NCBI RefSeq assembly: GCF_026015885.1
Contig: NZ_JAPDUG010000002.1
Coordinates: 868,001-932,000 of the forward strand
Source of the DNA: Halocynthiibacter sp. SDUM655004
GTDB taxonomy: Bacteria > Pseudomonadota > Alphaproteobacteria > Rhodobacterales > Rhodobacteraceae
Direction of reading: 5' to 3'
DNA length: 64,000 nt
Shown: one piece after another, positions 51,623-61,302 of the stretch
Numbering within the stretch: position 1 is the first letter of the stretch
How the letters are laid out: each line of letters opens with the position of its first letter
Notes under the pieces: model-generated
Seen by the model: only the letters and a program-made list of their open reading frames with translations
Told to the model about the DNA's origin: nothing
The model's database searches: none
Made by a program: the position numbers and the translations under genes

Positions 51623-52119
51623 ACGCCTGCCCCTGCTGCAACAACCGTCACCGCGCGACGGTTCTGACGATAACAGCTTTCCTCGGAACAAATCTCAAGT
51701 GGACGTTCCTTGCCAAAGCTCACAGTTTGCAACCGGTTGCTCGCCACACCTTGCGACACAAGGAACTGATAGGCGGCATTTGCGCGGCGCTCGCCGAGCG
51801 CGAGGTTATACTCGCGTGTGCCTTGTTCGTCTGCGTGGCCTTCAATAATGGCAGTATACTCGCCGTTGTTCATGAGCCATACAGCCTGCCCTGCGAGGGT
51901 TGCTTTGCCTTCTTCAGTCAGCGTGCTTTGATCAACTTCGAACAGAACGCGATCACCGATGGTGGTGTTGAAATAGGCGACGGAAGTTGGATCGTTAACA
52001 TCGCCGTTCAGTCCGCCGCTTCCAGAACCGGCACCGCCACCAAATCCGCCAGTTGTGTTGGAACAAGCCGCCAGACCAAGCGCTGCAACCACCAGCGCAA
52101 CCTTTGTAAACTGTTTCAT
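51619..52119 (-). CDS. pal: Peptidoglycan-associated lipoprotein
   Basis: Outer-membrane lipoprotein that binds peptidoglycan and TolB. The 166 residues start with a lipoprotein signal (lipobox LAAC, C19), a Gly-rich linker and an OmpA domain with VLFEVDQSTLTEEGKATL, IEGHADEQGTREYNLALGERRA and YRQNRRAVTV. The ATG at 52119 follows GGGAAG; the frame upstream is antisense-like and unconserved. It lies between tolB and cpoB as in most proteobacteria. Confidence 0.96.
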   Translation of the reverse strand: MKQFTKVALVVAALGLAACSNTTGGFGGGAGSGSGGLNGDVNDPTSVAYFNTTIGDRVLFEVDQSTLTEEGKATLAGQAVWLMNNGEYTAIIEGHADEQGTREYNLALGERRANAAYQFLVSQGVASNRLQTVSFGKERPLEICSEESCYRQNRRAVTVVAAGAGV

Positions 52120-52185
52120 ATCACTTCCCACCTTTGTTCGTTTTTGCGCAACATCTTGCTCGCGCGCGTGCGCTTTCAATAGCTA

Positions 52186-53502
52186 TTACTTCAACAGCGG
52201 CGACCACGCGGGATCACTTGCTGCACCCTGCGTTTGAACCCGTTTGAGGCTACGACCCGTCACGTCCACCGAATAGAGAGATGACGTGCTGCCAGAACCA
52301 AGCGTCTCACGCGTAAACATAATCACGCGCCCATTGGGGGACCATGTTGGCCCTTCGTCAAGGCGCGATGTGGTTAGAAGCCGCTCTTCGCTTCCATCTG
52401 TGCGCATTACGCCAATGTGGAAACGGCCATTGTGTTGCTTGGTAAAGGCGATCAAATCTCCGCGAGGGGACCAGACCGGCGTACCGTACCGGCCGGAACC
52501 AGAGCTGATCCGACGCGCTTCGCCGCCATTTGCCGACATGATGTAGAGTTGCTGACCACCGCTTCGATCGCTTTCGAACACGATTTTGCTACCGTCAGGA
52601 GAATAGCTTGGCGCGGTTTCGATTGACGGTGTCTGTGTTAAGCGGCTCGACGCGCCCGTAGAAAGGTTGAGCGTGTAGATATCGGTATTCCCGCCCCGAG
52701 ACAGCGAGTAAACCACCGTGTTCCCATCAGGAGAAAAGCGCGGAGCAAAGCTCATGGTACCTTCTTGTTGCTCAAGAATACGGCGGCCAACGGTTGCCAC
52801 GTCGAGCAGGTAAATCCGAGGAAAGCCTGTTTCATAGGACGTATAAAGAACGCGGTCCCCTGTTGGCGAGAATCGCGGCGCAAGAACAAGAGACTCATCG
52901 CCTGTTAGATACTGAACATTCGCGCCATCGTAATCCATGACCGCAAGCCGCTTTTTGCGGGCGTTCTTGGGGCCTGTCTCCGCAACATAGACAACGCGGC
53001 TATCAAAGTAGCCCCCCTCGCCTGTGATCCGGCTGTAAACCGCATCCGCAACCTTGTGCGCCATGCGCCGCCAGCTTTGCGTGGTTCCGCCAAACTGGAG
53101 CCCTTCTCCCATTGGCGCACCGGACACCACATCAAAAAGCCGGAACTTAACCGTCAACCGATCACCCGAAACACTCACCGCGCCGGTAATCAGCGCCTGC
53201 GTGTTGATCGCGCGCCAATCGGCATATTGGATCGGGCTGGTGAAGCTTGTGATATTCGAGATGTATGCATTTTTCGGGATTTCGCGGAACAGGTCCGTAC
53301 CGACAAGATCCGCAACGACAACGCGGCTGATCTGCGAAGCCATCTCGCTTGATCCTGCGGTTTCGGCCACGAAGTCGGGCACGGCGACCGGCATGGGCTC
53401 GATCACACCATCAGTTACGGTAATACGCAAAGGTTCGGCCGTTGCCTTGTGACCAACACCAGCAACGATGAGAGCAAGAACGAGGGCAATCAATCGGAAC
53501 AT
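52186..53502 (-). CDS. tolB: Tol-Pal system beta-propeller protein TolB
   Basis: Periplasmic protein linking Pal to the inner-membrane Tol complex. The 438-residue precursor has a signal peptide (about 1-22, ending KATAE), an N-terminal alpha/beta domain, and a six-bladed propeller from WD40-like PD40 repeats with [33 protein letters not shown] and [12 protein letters not shown]. It starts two bases after tolA. Confidence 0.96.
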   Translation of the reverse strand: MFRLIALVLALIVAGVGHKATAEPLRITVTDGVIEPMPVAVPDFVAETAGSSEMASQISRVVVADLVGTDLFREIPKNAYISNITSFTSPIQYADWRAINTQALITGAVSVSGDRLTVKFRLFDVVSGAPMGEGLQFGGTTQSWRRMAHKVADAVYSRITGEGGYFDSRVVYVAETGPKNARKKRLAVMDYDGANVQYLTGDESLVLAPRFSPTGDRVLYTSYETGFPRIYLLDVATVGRRILEQQEGTMSFAPRFSPDGNTVVYSLSRGGNTDIYTLNLSTGASSRLTQTPSIETAPSYSPDGSKIVFESDRSGGQQLYIMSANGGEARRISSGSGRYGTPVWSPRGDLIAFTKQHNGRFHIGVMRTDGSEERLLTTSRLDEGPTWSPNGRVIMFTRETLGSGSTSSLYSVDVTGRSLKRVQTQGAASDPAWSPLLK

Positions 53503-53504
53503 AG

Positions 53505-54590
53505 CTATCTATTCCTCATTTTAACTGGATCAAAGGTTATCTCTATTTCTTTCCAATGATCGTATTTTTCAGCAGGAAGGTTAAAACCCTTGCTGCCACA
53601 CATGATAATGGCTCGGCGCGCGGCTGCAAACGCTCTATCGGCGGCGTCTTTTGAACCACCACTATAATCAATCATTCTAACCGAAGTGGCGTCAGGTACA
53701 CCATCGCGGCCAACCGAGAGAGACGCAACCACTGTTGTCCGCAACGCCTCGCCCGACAGTGCACCAACGTTCCAGCATTGAGACACTGCAACGCGCAGCG
53801 ACTCCTTCTCGCCAAAAGTAAGTGGCGGTCCGCTGGCCGGCTGCGGGGCTTCGCTTGGTGCGGGGGTTTCGTTTGCCTCGTTCAGCGCCGCGAGAATATC
53901 ATCTTGCTGCTCTGGTTGATCCGGTTCTTCTGGCTCTTCAGGCTGCTCGACGACGGGTTGAGGGCGTTCAGGGCGCGAAGGTGGCCGCGGCGAAGATTTC
54001 GGCGGCTCGATCGCTTCGGCAACGATCTTGTTTGAGGCTTCTTCCTGTACTGTTGTTTCCTCAACTGGCTCCTCTACAGGATCAGGCGGCGTATCCTCTG
54101 CGGTTTCTGCGGCCTCTTGGGTAACAACATCAATTGGTTGCTCTGGGGTATCATTGATCACTGGTTCTGGCGCAACACGGTCTGCAGGGCGCTCAACGGC
54201 CTCTGGCGCAACTGGTGCTAGCGGCACAATCTGTGGTTCATCCGGCACAACCGGATTTGGAGCAACTTCGGTTATCTCTGGCGCTTCGGTCGGCTCGGCA
54301 ATGATCTGTTCCGGCTGCTCTGGAACTTCGGGCGCGGTTTCTTCCGGCTGCACGGGTTCAGGCTCGGCAGGCACGTCTGGCTCTGGCTGTGCAGGCGGTT
54401 CAACTTCGGTATCCACATCAGGTGCAACAGATGGCGTAGCGATTTGTGCGAACTCTTCGGGCGAGATCAGCGAGACTTGGGTCGTCTCAACCGAAACCGG
54501 TTCGCGCGCACGAAGAAACAGGCCCCCGAACAGAACCCACAGGATCAAGAGCGCGTGGCCAAATCCCGAGATATAGTAACCGGTGCGCAC
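53505..54590 (-). CDS. tolA: Tol system protein TolA (proline- and acid-rich spacer)
   Basis: Spans the periplasm and transmits energy from TolQR to Pal/TolB. The 361-residue protein has one N-terminal helix (about residues 8-25), a central spacer of about 210 residues, and a C-terminal globular domain (about 255-361) with [15 protein letters not shown] and [20 protein letters not shown]. The spacer is dominated by Pro, Glu, Val and Ala, unlike the Lys/Ala-rich helical spacer of enteric TolA. The GTG start lies ten bases after tolR. Confidence 0.9.
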   Translation of the reverse strand: MRTGYYISGFGHALLILWVLFGGLFLRAREPVSVETTQVSLISPEEFAQIATPSVAPDVDTEVEPPAQPEPDVPAEPEPVQPEETAPEVPEQPEQIIAEPTEAPEITEVAPNPVVPDEPQIVPLAPVAPEAVERPADRVAPEPVINDTPEQPIDVVTQEAAETAEDTPPDPVEEPVEETTVQEEASNKIVAEAIEPPKSSPRPPSRPERPQPVVEQPEEPEEPDQPEQQDDILAALNEANETPAPSEAPQPASGPPLTFGEKESLRVAVSQCWNVGALSGEALRTTVVASLSVGRDGVPDATSVRMIDYSGGSKDAADRAFAAARRAIIMCGSKGFNLPAEKYDHWKEIEITFDPVKMRNR

Positions 54591-54599
54591 TGTAGACCG

Positions 54600-55079
54600 C
54601 TACCCGTCGCTGCCGTTCAGCGTGGGACCGCCGGTGTCGGTAACGAGGCCAATATCATTGAACCCGCCCGCGTTAAGCGCGCCCATGATCTGCACTACTT
54701 GTTCATAGGGGATTGCCCCATCGGCGCGTAAAAACACCTTGTTGTCCGCCCGCTCCGCAGCAATCGCGCGCAGTTTGGGGATCAACTCCTCGGCGGCAAT
54801 ATCTGTACTCATCAGAACCAGCCGACCATCCGCCGTTAGCGACAGTGTCAGCGGCTCCTCTTGCTCGCTCGGCAATGCTTTGGCCGCGGTTTTCGGCAAT
54901 TCTACCGGAACTCCAACGGTCATGAGTGGCGCTGCGACCATGAAGATAATTAGCAAAACAAGCATCACGTCCACAAAGGGCGTGACGTTAATTTCCGACA
55001 TAGGTTTGTTCTTGCCGCTCTGGCGGCGGCGGCCTCGTCGGCCACCCCCTCCTCCACCTTGCATTACACCCGCGCCCAT
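54600..55079 (-). CDS. tolR: Tol system protein TolR (ExbD family)
   Basis: Inner-membrane component of the proton-driven Tol motor. The 159 residues have a Gly/Arg-rich cytoplasmic N-terminus, MSEINVTPFVDVMLVLLIIFMVAAPLM with the functional aspartate in the single transmembrane helix, and the periplasmic ExbD domain with VFLRADGAIPYEQVVQIMGAL. It starts one base after the tolQ stop. Confidence 0.96.
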   Translation of the reverse strand: MGAGVMQGGGGGGRRGRRRQSGKNKPMSEINVTPFVDVMLVLLIIFMVAAPLMTVGVPVELPKTAAKALPSEQEEPLTLSLTADGRLVLMSTDIAAEELIPKLRAIAAERADNKVFLRADGAIPYEQVVQIMGALNAGGFNDIGLVTDTGGPTLNGSDG

Positions 55080-55080
55080 A

Positions 55081-55776
55081 TCAGCTATCCAACTGACGGC
55101 TCAGAATGGTAGAGAATTCGTCGGCGAAGGCTTCGTGCCCCGCAATCAAACGATCACTGTCAGCGGACAGTTTGTTATAGAAGATAACCGCCGGAATAGC
55201 CGCCAGAAGGCCAAGAGCCGTCGCCAACAGAGCCTCGGCAATACCGGGCGCAACAACGGCGAGGTTGGTGCTTTGCTGAATGGCGATCTCTTCAAAGGCG
55301 TGTTTGATGCCCCAAACCGTACCGAACAAACCAACAAATGGTGCGGTCGCGCCAACAGTCGCGAGGAAAGGCAAGCCTTGCGTGAGTGACTCACTCTCTT
55401 TCGCGAGCGCCACATCCATGGAGCGATCAATCCGCGCCTGTGCGCCTGCGATCAATCCGCCGTCGTGTCGATGACTGCGCCGCCATTCCAACATGCCTGC
55501 GGAGAATATCTTCTGCGATGCGCCCTGTGGATCGCCCGCAATTTGATCGAAAAGCCCGTCCAGAGGCTCGCCAGACCAGAACGCGTGATCGAATTCGCTC
55601 GATTCACTACGGGCCCGTCGATAGTTCAGCGTCTTTTGAATAATAATCGCCCACGACCAAAACGATGCGACGATCAGCATGATCATCACGATTTTAACCG
55701 TGAAAGTTGCGCGCAAAAAAAGCGCCAAGAAGGAGAAATCAATCTCCTGCGCCACTGCAAGGGTTTCTGTTTCCAT
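55081..55776 (-). CDS. tolQ: Tol system protein TolQ
   Basis: MotA/ExbB-type proton channel subunit of the Tol motor. The 231-residue protein has three hydrophobic helices (about 18-38, 128-148, 165-185) and the signatures GLPFLATVGATAPFVGLFGTVWGI and AVVAPGIAEALLATALGLLAAIPAVIFYN. It is the first tol structural gene, 105 bases after ybgC. Confidence 0.96.
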   Translation of the reverse strand: METETLAVAQEIDFSFLALFLRATFTVKIVMIMLIVASFWSWAIIIQKTLNYRRARSESSEFDHAFWSGEPLDGLFDQIAGDPQGASQKIFSAGMLEWRRSHRHDGGLIAGAQARIDRSMDVALAKESESLTQGLPFLATVGATAPFVGLFGTVWGIKHAFEEIAIQQSTNLAVVAPGIAEALLATALGLLAAIPAVIFYNKLSADSDRLIAGHEAFADEFSTILSRQLDS

Positions 55777-55881
55777 ATGCCTGCTCGTTACTAAAGGCCG
55801 GTGTTCCGGCTCTGATTAACGCGGATTCTATCGTATTCACACGAGGATTGCTACGCAAAGCTCCTGAAAGCGACAAAATGT

Positions 55882-56280
55882 TTAATCACAAAGCAGTAAC
55901 TGGCGAATATCCGCCGGTATTCGGGCTGGATTTCCCGTATTTAGGTTAAGCGCCACCAAAGTCACATGCGCAGAGAACAAAACCGTCTCGCCGCGCTTCA
56001 CCTGCTGCAGCATAACAAAACGTGCACCCGTTGCCGCTTCAACAGAGGTTTCCACTGTTAGCACATCGTCGAAAATTGCTGGCTGAAAGTAATCAGCCTC
56101 TACTCGGCGAACCGCAAAAACAAGGCCTGTGTCGCGCTTGAGCGCCGACTGATCAACGCCCAACTCCCGAACGTATTCCGTACGCGCCCGCTCGATAAAC
56201 TTGAGGTAATTGGCATAGTAAACGATGCCTGCCAGATCGGTGTCTTCGTAATACACCCGAAGCGGGAAGATATGGGGCAC
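55882..56280 (-). CDS. ybgC: Tol-Pal system-associated acyl-CoA thioesterase YbgC
   Basis: Hot-dog-fold thioesterase, 132 residues. The catalytic loop VYYEDTDLAGIVYYANYLKFIERARTE includes the aspartate (D13) and the HotDog helix typical of the 4-hydroxybenzoyl-CoA thioesterase family. The GTG start lies at 56280. Its place before tolQ is conserved and suggests a role with phospholipid metabolism at the Tol machine. Confidence 0.94.
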   Translation of the reverse strand: MPHIFPLRVYYEDTDLAGIVYYANYLKFIERARTEYVRELGVDQSALKRDTGLVFAVRRVEADYFQPAIFDDVLTVETSVEAATGARFVMLQQVKRGETVLFSAHVTLVALNLNTGNPARIPADIRQLLLCD

Positions 56281-56341
56281 GATTTACCTCGAACTTTTTC
56301 CAATGATGCGTAGTTTGCCGTGAAGGCCTCGCAAACGCAAT

Positions 56342-56977
56342 TTAACCAACCGCAGAGATCCGAGCAAACAGGCGCAAAGCATGACTGGAATCCTGAGCCG
56401 TAGCGGGCAATACAGAATCATAAGCGGCCTGAATGACCTGTGCGATTTCAGGGCGCAAAACGGTTGCTTTCGTTTCTGGGTGAATGGCCAACGGCGAACG
56501 CTCGGCAAAGGCCTTCTCGCCCCACAGCAGCATAATCTGGACCATCTGCCCCAAGACAAGGACGTCGGCGGGGATGTCGGCAAGCGTGTCATCCATTCTT
56601 AGGAACACGAAACCAGCCTTAATCGCACCCTGCTCGTCAAAGCGGAAAAAGCGGTACTGGTTTGCTTTAGCTTCGTCCAAACGCGCAAGGAGAGGATCCA
56701 TTTCGGGGATCAAGCGATCGATATCTGGAACGCCCTTCAGGTCACTCCATTCGCGGATAAAGAACACCATTAGGTTGCTGCCCAACTCGGGATCAGTTTC
56801 GGCCAACTCGTGCCGCGCCAAGGAACACAGCGCTTCGAGCGCACCCTTCACCACAGAGATAGTTTCTTCCTCAACACCAAACACAACGGGCGCAATAGGC
56901 CTCCCCCAGCGGGAAAATCCGTAAGCACCACCGCGCTCAAACAGGCTTTCGATCTCTTCCGGCGTTATAGCGGTCAT
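56342..56977 (-). CDS. Conserved protein of unknown function between ruvB and ybgC
   Basis: A 211-residue soluble protein, no signal peptide or membrane helix. It opens MTAITPEEIESLFERGGAYGFSRWGRPIAP and contains an acidic, helix-rich middle (RLIPEMDPLLARLDEAKANQY) and FRFDEQGAIKAGFVFLRMD. I do not recognise a catalytic family. It lies 65 bases after ruvB and 61 bases before ybgC on the same strand, so it belongs to this envelope/DNA-repair series; a function is not proposed. Confidence 0.8.
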   Translation of the reverse strand: MTAITPEEIESLFERGGAYGFSRWGRPIAPVVFGVEEETISVVKGALEALCSLARHELAETDPELGSNLMVFFIREWSDLKGVPDIDRLIPEMDPLLARLDEAKANQYRFFRFDEQGAIKAGFVFLRMDDTLADIPADVLVLGQMVQIMLLWGEKAFAERSPLAIHPETKATVLRPEIAQVIQAAYDSVLPATAQDSSHALRLFARISAVG

Positions 56978-57042
56978 GCGTCACCCTTTATCCATGTCAT
57001 TGCAGGGGGACATAAAAATTTTGAGCCCTTCATGCAACCCGC

Positions 57043-58086
57043 CTACTTGCCAAACAGCTGAGGTTGATCGGGCGACTTGGGCGGTGCAATGCCAAGATGT
57101 GTCCATGCCTTTTGTGCCAACATCCGGCCGCGCGGTGTCCGTTGAATCAACCCTTGCTGAAGCAGATAGGGCTCAATCACTTCCTCTAGGCTATCGCGGC
57201 TTTCCGACAGCGCGGCCGACATGGTTTCGATGCCCACCGGCCCGCCACCATAATTCTCGGCCACCAAACGCAAGTATCGGCGATCCGCACCGTCGAGCCC
57301 GAGGTGATCAACACCAAGCCGCGTCAGCGCATGATCAGCAAGCTGCTGCGTGATGACACCACTACCTTCCACCAATGCAAAATCCACAACACGGCGAAGC
57401 AGGCGCCCAGCAATTCGAGGTGTGCCGCGCGCTCGCTTGGCAATCTCCATCGCGCCATCGGGCTCAGACGGAACATTCAAAAGCCGCGCACCACGGGTGA
57501 CAATTTCGTTGAGTTCTTCGATTGAATAGAATTGCAACCGCGTAGGGATGCCAAACCGGTCGCGTAATGGCGTGGTCAATAGCCCCATGCGTGTTGTCGC
57601 CCCGACAAGCGTGAAGGGTTGGAGCTCGATCCGAACCGTCCTTGCCGCAGGGCCTTCGCCGATAACGAGATCAAGTTCGAAATCCTCAAGCGCAGGATAC
57701 AGAACTTCTTCAACTGCAGGATTAAGGCGGTGAATCTCGTCGATAAACAACACATCCCGCGCCTCTAGGTTTGTCAGGATTGCTGCGAGATCACCGGCTT
57801 TTGCGAGCACAGGGCCACTTGTCATGCGAAAGTTTACGCCCAACTCACGGGCCATGATTTGCGCCAGCGTGGTTTTACCAAGGCCAGGAGGTCCGTGAAA
57901 CAAAACGTGGTCCATCGCCTCTTCACGCTGTTTTGCGCTTTCAATGAAAATCCGCAAGTTTGCGCGCGCCTCGGCTTGGCCAATGAATTCTTCGAGCACC
58001 TGTGGCCGAAGAGCGCGGTCTGCGTCCTCGGGGCGGGCTTCAGGGCGAATGGTCGGGTCTGGCTGCGGACTATCGGGTGGATACAC
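57043..58086 (-). CDS. ruvB: Holliday junction branch migration DNA helicase RuvB
   Basis: AAA motor that drives branch migration on RuvA-bound junctions. The 347 residues contain [21 protein letters not shown], Walker [13 protein letters not shown], Walker [22 protein letters not shown], the sensor [18 protein letters not shown] and the winged-helix [11 protein letters not shown]. The GTG start follows ruvA by three bases. The gene order ruvC-ruvA-ruvB is normal for alphaproteobacteria. Confidence 0.97.
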   Translation of the reverse strand: MYPPDSPQPDPTIRPEARPEDADRALRPQVLEEFIGQAEARANLRIFIESAKQREEAMDHVLFHGPPGLGKTTLAQIMARELGVNFRMTSGPVLAKAGDLAAILTNLEARDVLFIDEIHRLNPAVEEVLYPALEDFELDLVIGEGPAARTVRIELQPFTLVGATTRMGLLTTPLRDRFGIPTRLQFYSIEELNEIVTRGARLLNVPSEPDGAMEIAKRARGTPRIAGRLLRRVVDFALVEGSGVITQQLADHALTRLGVDHLGLDGADRRYLRLVAENYGGGPVGIETMSAALSESRDSLEEVIEPYLLQQGLIQRTPRGRMLAQKAWTHLGIAPPKSPDQPQLFGK

Positions 58087-58089
58087 GGG

Positions 58090-58770
58090 CTAGCCTTTCG
58101 GTGCCAGAAGCCGCAACGCGGCGCGAATTAGATCAGTCGTTTGCGCTTCGGGCGTATCACTGGCGGCCTGCGCCACAGCGCTTGCGGCTTCGCTCGGATT
58201 GTAACCAAGGTTGGTTAGTGCGGAAAGCGCTTCCGATTGTGCCGCCGCCGAAGACGGAGCCGACTTTCTCTTGGGCGCAGGCTCAACAACCTCAACAACA
58301 TCCTCACTCGAAGGCGCTGCCGGAGCTATCCCTTCGGCATCTGCCAAAGTACCGCCAAGCGCCATGACATTGGGTGCTTTCTCTTTGAGTTCCAGAACAA
58401 TACGCTGCGCTGTTTTCGGACCAACCCCCTTCGCGGCCTTGACTGCATTCCAGTCTCCGAGAGAAATTGCGCGACCGACACCTTCTGCGCCAATGGTTCC
58501 TAAGATCGCCATCGACGCTTTAGCCCCGACCCCTTGAACCGATACAAGCAACCTGTGCCACTCTTTCTCGATCAAACTGGTAAAGCCAAAGAGTTGAAGA
58601 TTATCCTCGCGCACCAATAACTCGGTATAAAGCGCCACTTGCTCGCCGATCTGCGGCAGGGCGGCCATTGTCCGTTCCGTTACATAAACGAGATACCCAA
58701 CACCCCGCACATCAATCATGACGTGGTCTGTGCTTCGATATTCCAGCCGACCGGAAATTTTGCCAATCAC
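58090..58770 (-). CDS. ruvA: Holliday junction branch migration protein RuvA
   Basis: Tetrameric junction-binding protein. The 226 residues include the OB-fold N-terminus ([12 protein letters not shown]), two helix-hairpin-helix motifs ([30 protein letters not shown]) and the C-terminal RuvB-binding domain ([18 protein letters not shown]). The linker before that domain (about 142-180) is long and rich in Ala, Glu and Ser. GTG at 58770 overlaps the ruvC stop as GTGA. Confidence 0.96.
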   Translation of the reverse strand: MIGKISGRLEYRSTDHVMIDVRGVGYLVYVTERTMAALPQIGEQVALYTELLVREDNLQLFGFTSLIEKEWHRLLVSVQGVGAKASMAILGTIGAEGVGRAISLGDWNAVKAAKGVGPKTAQRIVLELKEKAPNVMALGGTLADAEGIAPAAPSSEDVVEVVEPAPKRKSAPSSAAAQSEALSALTNLGYNPSEAASAVAQAASDTPEAQTTDLIRAALRLLAPKG

Positions 58771-59288
58771 ATCGCCACTCGCTTTTCTGCTTGTTTCACG
58801 GCCTTTGCCAAATGCCCTGCGGACTGTGCATGATGGGCATGGCAGATCGCAATCGCCAAAGCGTCTGCGGCATCTGGCCCAGCAAGCACAACACCTGGGA
58901 GCTGCATCTTAACCATATGCGCAACTTGCCCTTTGTCGGCATGGCCAACGCCCACGACCGTTTTCTTGACCTTGTTCGGAGAATATTCGCCCACATCCAA
59001 CCCCGCCTGCGCCGGAACGAGCATCGCAACGCCCCGCGCCTGTCCGAGCTTAAGCGTGCCCGCACCGTCCTTGTTCACAAAGGTCTGCTCAACCGCCGCA
59101 CTATCGGGTGCATATGTTGCGAAAACAGAGGAAAGTTGCGTGTGAAGCGACAAAAGCCGTGAGGCGAGGTCTGCTTTTCCGTCCGATGTACAGATGCCGT
59201 TGGCGACATGTGTGATCCGAACGCCTTGAACGTCAATGACGCCCCAACCAAGGTTTCTTAGCCCCGGATCAATCCCAACTACCCTCAT
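58767..59288 (-). CDS. ruvC: Crossover junction endodeoxyribonuclease RuvC
   Basis: Resolves Holliday junctions. The 173-residue RNase H-fold protein has the acidic active-site set: D7 in [15 protein letters not shown] in [11 protein letters not shown], and the C-terminal [12 protein letters not shown]. The ATG at 59288 gives the conserved N-terminus; upstream in-frame codons are unconserved. It opens the ruvCAB operon. No clear alphaproteobacterial LexA box was seen in its 5' region. Confidence 0.96.
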   Translation of the reverse strand: MRVVGIDPGLRNLGWGVIDVQGVRITHVANGICTSDGKADLASRLLSLHTQLSSVFATYAPDSAAVEQTFVNKDGAGTLKLGQARGVAMLVPAQAGLDVGEYSPNKVKKTVVGVGHADKGQVAHMVKMQLPGVVLAGPDAADALAIAICHAHHAQSAGHLAKAVKQAEKRVAM

Positions 59289-59537
59289 AGAATGCCTACC
59301 TGCTCTGACTTTTTGGCTTTGCACCAATTGTTGTGCGCGAAAGTAGCACGAAACGCGAACATTTGCCAATCCTTAACTGAATTAGCAAGCATGTTGCACC
59401 CAGCGAATAGAACCGAAGAAGGCATGCAAGAATCGCATGATGGGTATGCGCGAACACCCTCTTGCGAGACTCGGCTTTGCGGCTTACCTGCCGCTCATCA
59501 GATAAACTAAATACCACGACAAAGAAGGAGGCCTCGC

Positions 59538-59738
59538 ATGGCTGTAACTACTGTTGATACCCGCTCATTCGCCAACGGCGCCTCTTTTGCAGGCCGCACA
59601 CTTAACTATGTTGCTTCTGTATTTGCATCGCTCGCAGCTTGGAATGACGCACGCGTAACACGCGCAACGCTCAACAAACTGAGCGATCATGAACTGAATG
59701 ACATCGGCCTTTGTCGTGCCGACATCGCTAAGTTCTAG
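59538..59738 (+). CDS. DUF1127 domain-containing small protein
   Basis: A 66-residue protein ending with the DUF1127 motif: AAWNDARVTRATLNKLSDHELNDIGLCRADI. AAGGAGG stands eight bases before ATG 59538, and a strong terminator follows, so it is a single-gene, probably well-translated unit. Small DUF1127 proteins of alphaproteobacteria are reported to bind RNA or affect phosphate and carbon metabolism; for this one only the domain can be stated. Confidence 0.92.
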   Translation: MAVTTVDTRSFANGASFAGRTLNYVASVFASLAAWNDARVTRATLNKLSDHELNDIGLCRADIAKF

Positions 59739-59764
59739 CCCCGACTTCATTGAGATTAAAGAAG

Positions 59765-59798
59765 CCCGCGTGCGCATCGGCCACGCGGGTTTTCTTTT
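59765..59798 (+). terminator. Intrinsic terminator after the DUF1127 gene
   Basis: Perfect 8-bp stem (59765-59772 with 59782-59789), nine-base loop, then TTTTCTTTT. It lies 26 bases after the stop codon; the minus-strand reading has a shorter T-rich tail and could also serve the opposing gene. Confidence 0.9.
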
Positions 59799-59825
59799 GC
59801 GTGACATCACGCGTGTGCGCACACG
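59799..59825. repeat. Two abutting perfect palindromes
   Basis: GCGTGA-CA-TCACGC (59799-59812) is immediately followed by CGTGTGCGCACACG (59812-59825), sharing one base. They lie between the DUF1127 terminator and the stop of the opposing small gene. Confidence 0.6.
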
Positions 59826-59879
59826 ACAATAGGCCACACCAATCGATGCGACCTTCTATCTTGTTGCATGAAATAGCGC

Positions 59880-60230
59880 TTAGCGGATGTAAGTCCGGAT
59901 GGTGTCCGCAGCGTATTGTGTGATGGGATCCGCGTGCATAGCCCAGCCGCCAACCTGCTCAAACACAGTTCCAGCTTTTAGCTTCTCGACACGGCTATCA
60001 TAGGTGCCCTGACCGAGGTGCGCCAACAGGAGCCCCTTCAGCGCGAAGAAAACCAAGCACGACAGGAACAACCCACGCCATGGAAAACGAGGACCGTGGC
60101 GGCGAACCTTAGTCTCAATAAGACCGTCTTTGTTCACGACATTTTCGACAACGCCGCGCGCCATCTTTGTGCGACGCTTGTTAATGCGCCCGACACGTTG
60201 TTCAAAACTTTGCATATTGGCATCAGCCAT
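59880..60230 (-). CDS. Small single-helix membrane protein, unknown function
   Basis: A 116-residue protein: basic, coiled N-terminal part (FEQRVGRINKRRTKMARG), a short beta-like stretch (VENVVNKDGLIETKVRRHGPRFPWRG), one transmembrane helix (about residues 54-71, LFLSCLVFFALKGLLLAHLG) and a C-terminal amphipathic region ending DTIRTYIR. Similar proteins occur in Rhodobacteraceae, but I do not recognise a function. Its 5' region carries a tandem repeat and a dyad (60272-60317). Confidence 0.8.
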   Translation of the reverse strand: MADANMQSFEQRVGRINKRRTKMARGVVENVVNKDGLIETKVRRHGPRFPWRGLFLSCLVFFALKGLLLAHLGQGTYDSRVEKLKAGTVFEQVGGWAMHADPITQYAADTIRTYIR

Positions 60231-60271
60231 AGTGCGCTCCGTCCGTTAAACCCACCAACTCAATACTATAC

Positions 60272-60317
60272 TTAAGAATATGAATTTTCTTAACAAAATG
60301 TGGCGAGAATGTGGCGA
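60272..60317. repeat. Dyad and tandem direct repeat in the promoter region of the small membrane protein
   Basis: TTAAGAA (60272-60278) and TTCTTAA (60287-60293) form a perfect 7-bp dyad with an eight-base spacer. AATGTGGCGA occurs twice at 60297-60306 and 60308-60317, 11 bases apart (one helical turn); read on the minus strand it is TCGCCACATT, related to the element before the pilin genes. It lies upstream of the gene starting at 60230. Confidence 0.5.
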
Positions 60318-60346
60318 ACGCGGCTATGGCGTGTCTTTCAAGGCTT

Positions 60347-61222
60347 TTACGAGGCTTTTCGCTGAATAAGTAGCGTCGTCCAGTCAACAATCTGCTGCTT
60401 TTCGATAAGATTGAAGCTATTTTGTGTATAAACTTCAATGACCTCATCGGCCTGCTCGTTCAAGATTCCAGATAGAATCGCGTATCCTTCTGGCGCAATG
60501 TTGGCCGCCATATCAGGACAAAGTCCAACCAACGGCCCCTTAAGGATATTCGCAAAAACAAGATCAAACGGCGCTTTCGCCTTTAGGGTTGGGTGCTCGA
60601 AGCCTGCTGCTTCCACACACTCAACGCGCCCGTCTAGGTTATTGGCTTTCACGTTGTTTTCAGCAACTTCAACAGCAACCTCATCGATATCACTCGCCAA
60701 AACGACACCTGGCCAGATCCGCGCAGCGGCCATAGCAAGAACCGCCGTACCACATCCAATATCCGCCACGTTCTTGCCGACAAACCCTTCGGTTGCCAAA
60801 CGATCAAGCGCCTGAAGGCATCCGAGCGTTGTTCCGTGATGACCTGTGCCAAATGCCATAGCCGCATCAATCAACAATGGCACCGCGTCGTCAGGAACGG
60901 TATCCGCATCGTGGCTGCCGTATACATAGAACCGCCCAGCAGGAACTGGCGCAAGCTCGCGCTTTACATGGGCAACCCAGTCCACATCCGGCACTTCGGA
61001 TACTACGAATGGTTTTGCCCCCGCCATCGCGGACAGTAATGCCAATTCTCCCTCGTCCGGCGCCTCAAGGAAATAGCCGCCAACTTCCCAAAGACCAGAG
61101 CCGTCCTCAACTTCGAAAACACCAACACCCGTTGGTTCAACGGTCATGTTTTCCATGGCTTCGCCGAGCTTGTTGGCCTCGGCCTTGCCTTGCAACGTTG
61201 TCAGTGCTGTGAATGTAGGCAT
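60347..61222 (-). CDS. prmA: Ribosomal protein L11 methyltransferase
   Basis: SAM-dependent methylation of lysines and the N-terminus of ribosomal protein L11. The 291 residues contain AFGTGHHGTTLGCL, the SAM motif VADIGCGTAVLAMAAARI, ASDIDEVAVEVAENNV and the catalytic-pocket VFANILKGPLVGL. AGAGG stands before the ATG. It is separate from msrA, with 80 bases between. Confidence 0.95.
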   Translation of the reverse strand: MPTFTALTTLQGKAEANKLGEAMENMTVEPTGVGVFEVEDGSGLWEVGGYFLEAPDEGELALLSAMAGAKPFVVSEVPDVDWVAHVKRELAPVPAGRFYVYGSHDADTVPDDAVPLLIDAAMAFGTGHHGTTLGCLQALDRLATEGFVGKNVADIGCGTAVLAMAAARIWPGVVLASDIDEVAVEVAENNVKANNLDGRVECVEAAGFEHPTLKAKAPFDLVFANILKGPLVGLCPDMAANIAPEGYAILSGILNEQADEVIEVYTQNSFNLIEKQQIVDWTTLLIQRKAS

Positions 61223-61302
61223 TTGTACCTCTTGTTCAGATTGCGCGAGCGGCTATGTGCTCGGATTTCACTACGCGCCGCCCTTGAAGAGGTCAAGCGA
61301 TC

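Noticed and set aside
54028-54576. Plus-strand Ser/Gly/Thr-rich frame
   Set aside because: It is the complement of the Pro/Glu-rich tolA spacer and shows only the low-complexity shadow of it.
59289-59537. Possible LexA box before ruvC
   Set aside because: GAAA-type half sites are present near 59340 but no GTTC-N7-GTTC or GAAC-N7-GAAC arrangement was found.
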